Shown here: piece after piece, positions 60,870-64,000 of the stretch | Layout: the number at the start of each line of letters is the position of its first letter | How positions within the stretch are numbered: position 1 is the stretch's first letter | The notes under the pieces: model-generated | Databases searched by the model: none | What the model was told of the DNA's origin: nothing | What the model saw: the letters and a program-made list of their open reading frames with translations, nothing else | NCBI RefSeq assembly: GCF_005281345.1 | Contig: NZ_SZXJ01000099.1 | Coordinates: 1 to 64,000 of the forward strand | DNA: 64,000 bases | Direction of reading: 5' to 3' | Origin: Citrobacter sp. wls619 | GTDB taxonomy: Bacteria > Pseudomonadota > Gammaproteobacteria > Enterobacterales > Enterobacteriaceae | Made by a program: the position numbers and the translations under genes

Positions 60870-61792
60870 CGTTGACGCGCCATAAAACGACGACGCTGAT
60901 CGTTATCCATAAAGGTCCAGGCAATAAAGCGACTCTGCTTTTGCCCCTGGGCCATCTCTTTTTTAACCACTTTCACCGCGCCAGCATCGGTTAACGCATA
61001 GTACAACGGAGGCAGATTCTCACCCCGCGATACCAGCGTGGTGAACCACATCACCTGACGACCAAAGGCCTGGCTTTCTGCGATCATTTTCCTGATGAAC
61101 GCCACTTCACCTCCTTCGCACCACAGCTCCTGCTGCTGGCCGCCAAAGTTCAGCGCATCATCTTTGTCTTGCCCCAGATTGCGGCGTTTGCGCTCGCTTC
61201 CGGCACGGGCAGAGGCAGCAGAATCATGGAATGGCGGATTACACAACGTAGCTTCGTACTGCTCATTCTTGTGAATAATGCCGTTGAAGATAGCCGAAGC
61301 ATCTTTCTGACGACGCAGACGAATCGCCCGGGTTAAGCCAGGGTTGCCATTGATGATTGCCTGAGCGCTGCTAAACGCTTCGCTACTGGTTTCGCTGCCG
61401 GTAAAACGCCAGCCGTATTCATGCACGCCGATCAGTGGATAAATGCAGTTCGCCCCTACCCCAACATCCAGCACGCTGGCATTTGCAGGGATGGTTCCGG
61501 TGGTTTCACCCAACAGGTCAGCCAGATGGTGAATGTAGTCCGCACGACCCGGAACCGGCGGGCACAGGAAACCTTCCGGGATATCCCAGTTTGCCACCGC
61601 ATAATAATGCGCCAGCAGTGCTTTATTGAGCGCCTTAACTGCCTGCGGATTCGCGAAATCAACACTCTGCTCGCCGCCTGGCGTGAGGATGAGATATTGC
61701 GTCAGCTCGGGGGTAACCTGGCATAACGTCGCAAGATCATAACGGCCATTGTGGCGGTTGCGTGGATGTAATCCCGGTTTCTGGGGGGGCAT
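60866..61792 (-). CDS. rlmF: 23S rRNA (adenine-1618-N6)-methyltransferase RlmF
   Basis: 308 residues, the E. coli length. SAM-dependent m6A methyltransferase: SAM site [13 protein letters not shown] and catalytic NPPF in LCNPPFHDS. Basic N-terminus. It converges on ybiO with a 4-base overlap. Confidence 0.96.
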   Translation of the reverse strand: MPPQKPGLHPRNRHNGRYDLATLCQVTPELTQYLILTPGGEQSVDFANPQAVKALNKALLAHYYAVANWDIPEGFLCPPVPGRADYIHHLADLLGETTGTIPANASVLDVGVGANCIYPLIGVHEYGWRFTGSETSSEAFSSAQAIINGNPGLTRAIRLRRQKDASAIFNGIIHKNEQYEATLCNPPFHDSAASARAGSERKRRNLGQDKDDALNFGGQQQELWCEGGEVAFIRKMIAESQAFGRQVMWFTTLVSRGENLPPLYYALTDAGAVKVVKKEMAQGQKQSRFIAWTFMDNDQRRRFMARQR

Positions 61793-61992
61793 AGCATTCT
61801 CCTTTTAACAGCGGCGTAAGATACCCGCATAACGCCACGGGGTAAACATACACTGCAGGGAAATTTCATTTTTTATGCGAATGGCATCGTTCAAAAAACA
61901 GCCTGTTGTTGGTCGATTTTTTGCGGCAAATGCCCTGCAATGACGACCTAAACTTATCAGGCACGATCTGTTGTTTCTCAGAGGATATCATC

Positions 61993-62253
61993 ATGAAGAA
62001 ATGCCTCACATTCCTTGCCGCTACCGTACTTACCGGCATGACATTTGCGACTTTTGCTGCACAGCCCAATACCAGTCCTGCCACCGGTCCACTACAAGCC
62101 TCCGGTACGATTTCCGTGAGCGGAGCATCAAGCCTGGATGACCTTGAAGGTAAGCTGGCAGAAAAAGCGAAAGAGCAAGGCGCGAAAGGCTTTGTGGTTA
62201 ATTCCGCTGGCGGTAAAAATCAGATGTACGGTACAGCAACTATCTATAAGTAA
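61993..62253 (+). CDS. mcbA: YhcN/BhsA-family periplasmic protein McbA
   Basis: 86-residue protein (YbiM) of DUF1471. Signal peptide to about TFA-A22, and a mature domain with LEGKLAEKAKEQGAKGFVV. In E. coli it affects colanic acid and biofilm and is repressed by McbR. The start at 61993 (MKKCLTFL) follows AGAGGATATCATC. An open frame 29 codons upstream is not supported. Confidence 0.94.
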   Translation: MKKCLTFLAATVLTGMTFATFAAQPNTSPATGPLQASGTISVSGASSLDDLEGKLAEKAKEQGAKGFVVNSAGGKNQMYGTATIYK

Positions 62254-62267
62254 CTCTCCCTCAGCTC

Positions 62268-62292
62268 AACTGCATTCGCCCTGAATGCAGTT
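62268..62292 (+). terminator. mcbA hairpin terminator
   Basis: Perfect 10-bp arms AACTGCATTC/GAATGCAGTT with loop GCCCT, 14 bases after the stop. The T content after it is modest. Confidence 0.6.
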
Positions 62293-62412
62293 TGCTGTCC
62301 TTTCTTTCTGAAATCCCCTGCATGAACTGTAACCACCATGTTGGAATTTTGAGTTCAATGTAAATAAATGTATTTATTTTTGAAGTAATGAATGCTAAAA
62401 CGTCGCACTTAT

Positions 62413-62440
62413 TGATAATGCTTATCAAAATTATTATCAA
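62413..62440 (+). promoter_or_regulatory. Fur box upstream of fiu
   Basis: Overlapping GATAAT-type hexamers (TGATAATGCTTATC and ATTATTATCA) match the 19-bp Fur consensus in tandem, about 110 bases before fiu. Confidence 0.75.
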
Positions 62441-62544
62441 TTACGCATTTCATTCAGGCGAGACCTGCAGGGTATAACGTCCACAGAGATGTCCCTTCGT
62501 TTGAGTGAAACCTTCTAATCAATAATAATAAGTCATTCATTAAC

Positions 62545-64000
62545 ATGGATAAAAATCGCAATCTGCCGTCTAGTAGTTTTCACTCGCTCACCTTCTTTGC
62601 CGGCCTGTGTATTGGCCTGTCTCCTGTAGCCCAGGCCGTCGCCGCAGGCTCACAAGAGACAAAGCAGGAAGATACGCTGGTCGTTGAAGCAGCTAAGCCC
62701 TCGCTGTATGCCCCAACGCACTCTGCCGACCCGAAGTTCTCTCGTCCGGTGGCTGATACCACTCGCACCATGACGGTGATTTCTGAGCAGGTTATTAAAG
62801 ATCAGGGAGCAACCAATCTTACTGATGCGTTGAAAAACGTGCCGGGAGTTGGCGCATTTTTTGCGGGTGAAAATGGTAACTCCACCACTGGCGATGCGGT
62901 GTATATGCGCGGTGCTGACACCTCAAACAGCATTTATATCGACGGTATTCGTGATATTGGTAGCGTCACGCGTGACACCTTCAATACGGAACAGGTTGAA
63001 GTGATTAAAGGGCCTTCCGGCACCGACTATGGTCGCAGTGCCCCCACAGGCTCCATCAATATGATCAGCAAGCAGCCGCGCACCGATTCAGGTATTGATG
63101 CCTCAGCCAGCGTCGGTAGCGCCTGGTTCCGCCGGGGAACGCTGGATATCAATCAGGTCATCGGTGACACCACCGCAGTGCGCTTAAACCTGATGGGTGA
63201 AAAAACGCATGATGCCGGACGCGATAACATTAAAAATGAACGCTACGGCGTGGCCCCCTCTATTGCCTTTGGCTTAGGCACCGAAAACCGACTGTATCTG
63301 AACTATCTACACGTCACCCAGCACAACACACCGGACGGAGGAATTCCGACTATTGGTCTGCCTGGCTACTCAGCGCCGTCTGCTGGAACGTCGGCCCTGA
63401 ACCATTCAGGAAAAGTAGATACACATAATTTCTATGGTACCGACTCCGATTACGACGACTCGACGACCGATACCGCGACAATGCGTTTCGAGCATGACCT
63501 GAGTGACAGCACGACCCTTCGTAACACCACGCGCTGGTCGCGCATTAAACAGGATTATCTGATGACCGCGGTCATGGGCGGCGCATCAAACATCACGCAG
63601 CCAACCCGCAACGTCGATACCTGGAGCTGGTCACGGGTGGCGAATACCAAAGATGTCAGCAACAAAATCCTCACCAACCAGACCAACCTGACGTCAAAAT
63701 TTTATACCGGTGCGGTCGGACATGACATCAGTACCGGCGTGGAGTTGACCCGTGAAACACAGACCAACTATGGCGTAGCACCACTCACCCCGCCACCGGT
63801 CAATATTTACTCACCGAACAGCAACGTGAACATTGGCGGATTATCCCGTAATGGCGCTAACGCCAACGGACAGACCGATACCTTCGGTATTTACGCCTTC
63901 GATACGCTGCAAATTACGCGTGATATTGAACTGAACGGTGGTATTCGTCTGGATAATTACCGAACCGAGTATGACAGTGCAACCGCGTGCGGCGCTTCTG
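62545..64000 (+). CDS. fiu: Catecholate siderophore receptor Fiu (partial, 5' part)
   Basis: TonB-dependent outer-membrane receptor for monomeric catecholates such as dihydroxybenzoylserine. The reading frame begins MDKNRNLPSSSFHSLTFFAG with a signal peptide, then a TonB-box region (EDTLVVEAA), the plug (residues about 60-190, with IYIDGIRDIGSV and QVEVIKGPSGTDYG) and the first barrel strands. It runs off the right edge after 485 codons; E. coli Fiu is 760 residues. A Fur box precedes it. Confidence 0.95.
   Translation, partial: MDKNRNLPSSSFHSLTFFAGLCIGLSPVAQAVAAGSQETKQEDTLVVEAAKPSLYAPTHSADPKFSRPVADTTRTMTVISEQVIKDQGATNLTDALKNVPGVGAFFAGENGNSTTGDAVYMRGADTSNSIYIDGIRDIGSVTRDTFNTEQVEVIKGPSGTDYGRSAPTGSINMISKQPRTDSGIDASASVGSAWFRRGTLDINQVIGDTTAVRLNLMGEKTHDAGRDNIKNERYGVAPSIAFGLGTENRLYLNYLHVTQHNTPDGGIPTIGLPGYSAPSAGTSALNHSGKVDTHNFYGTDSDYDDSTTDTATMRFEHDLSDSTTLRNTTRWSRIKQDYLMTAVMGGASNITQPTRNVDTWSWSRVANTKDVSNKILTNQTNLTSKFYTGAVGHDISTGVELTRETQTNYGVAPLTPPPVNIYSPNSNVNIGGLSRNGANANGQTDTFGIYAFDTLQITRDIELNGGIRLDNYRTEYDSATACGAS

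Overview
The window is a chromosomal segment of an Enterobacteriaceae genome close to Citrobacter, Salmonella and Escherichia. Almost every protein is highly similar to an E. coli K-12 protein, and the gene order is collinear, in reverse orientation, with the E. coli block running from fiu (ybiL) to rlmC. Genes are dense, intergenic gaps carry REP/BIME and ERIC repeats, and I see no phage, transposase, CRISPR array, rRNA or tRNA. I lean towards Citrobacter but cannot fix the species from this sequence.

Layout. 0.1-9.1 kb (mostly minus strand): rlmC, ybjO, the putrescine importer potFGHI, and the ybjC-nfsA-rimK-ybjN cluster. 9.3-20.2 kb: grxA, ybjM, ybjL, the sigma-E sRNA gene rybB, a strain-variable SDR/EamA/LysR trio, then rcdA, ybjJ, ybjI, ybjH, mdfA and ybjG. 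20.2-24.8 kb: deoR, dacC, gstB, yliI and bssR. 25-28.7 kb: an insertion relative to E. coli, with a LysR regulator, a second glycogen-phosphorylase-type gene and a small unrecognised ORF. 28.9-37.6 kb: rimO, the glutathione importer operon iaaA-gsiABCD, and a chromosomal aadA-like aminoglycoside nucleotidyltransferase gene. The E. coli pair yliE/yliF (cyclic-di-GMP enzymes) is missing between gsiD and rimO. 37.7-46.4 kb: moeAB, fsaA, the glycyl-radical pair pflE-pflF, ybiV and ybiU. 46.5-64 kb: ybiT, ldtB, ybiR, mntR, mntS, opgE, ompX, rhtA, dps, glnHPQ, ybiO, rlmF, mcbA and the 5' part of fiu.

How the genes work together. Three ABC importers (putrescine, glutathione, glutamine) each have an RNA hairpin directly after the binding-protein gene. 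Stress and envelope functions (grxA, dps, nfsA, ompX, dacC, ldtB, ybjG, mdfA, mscM-type ybiO, rybB) alternate with metal homeostasis (mntR/mntS, fiu). fsaA and pflE/pflF form a probable anaerobic sugar-phosphate route.

The most interesting signal is a near-identical palindromic box (core ACTTTCATTYGAAA) upstream of pflE, ybiV and ybiU. It suggests that these three adjacent units form one uncharacterised regulon. Other points worth a look are an SDR protein whose catalytic triad appears replaced, the aadA homologue with the key residues kept, a perfect TetR-type operator between rcdA and ybjJ, a PmrA box before ybjG, and two ERIC elements of equal length.
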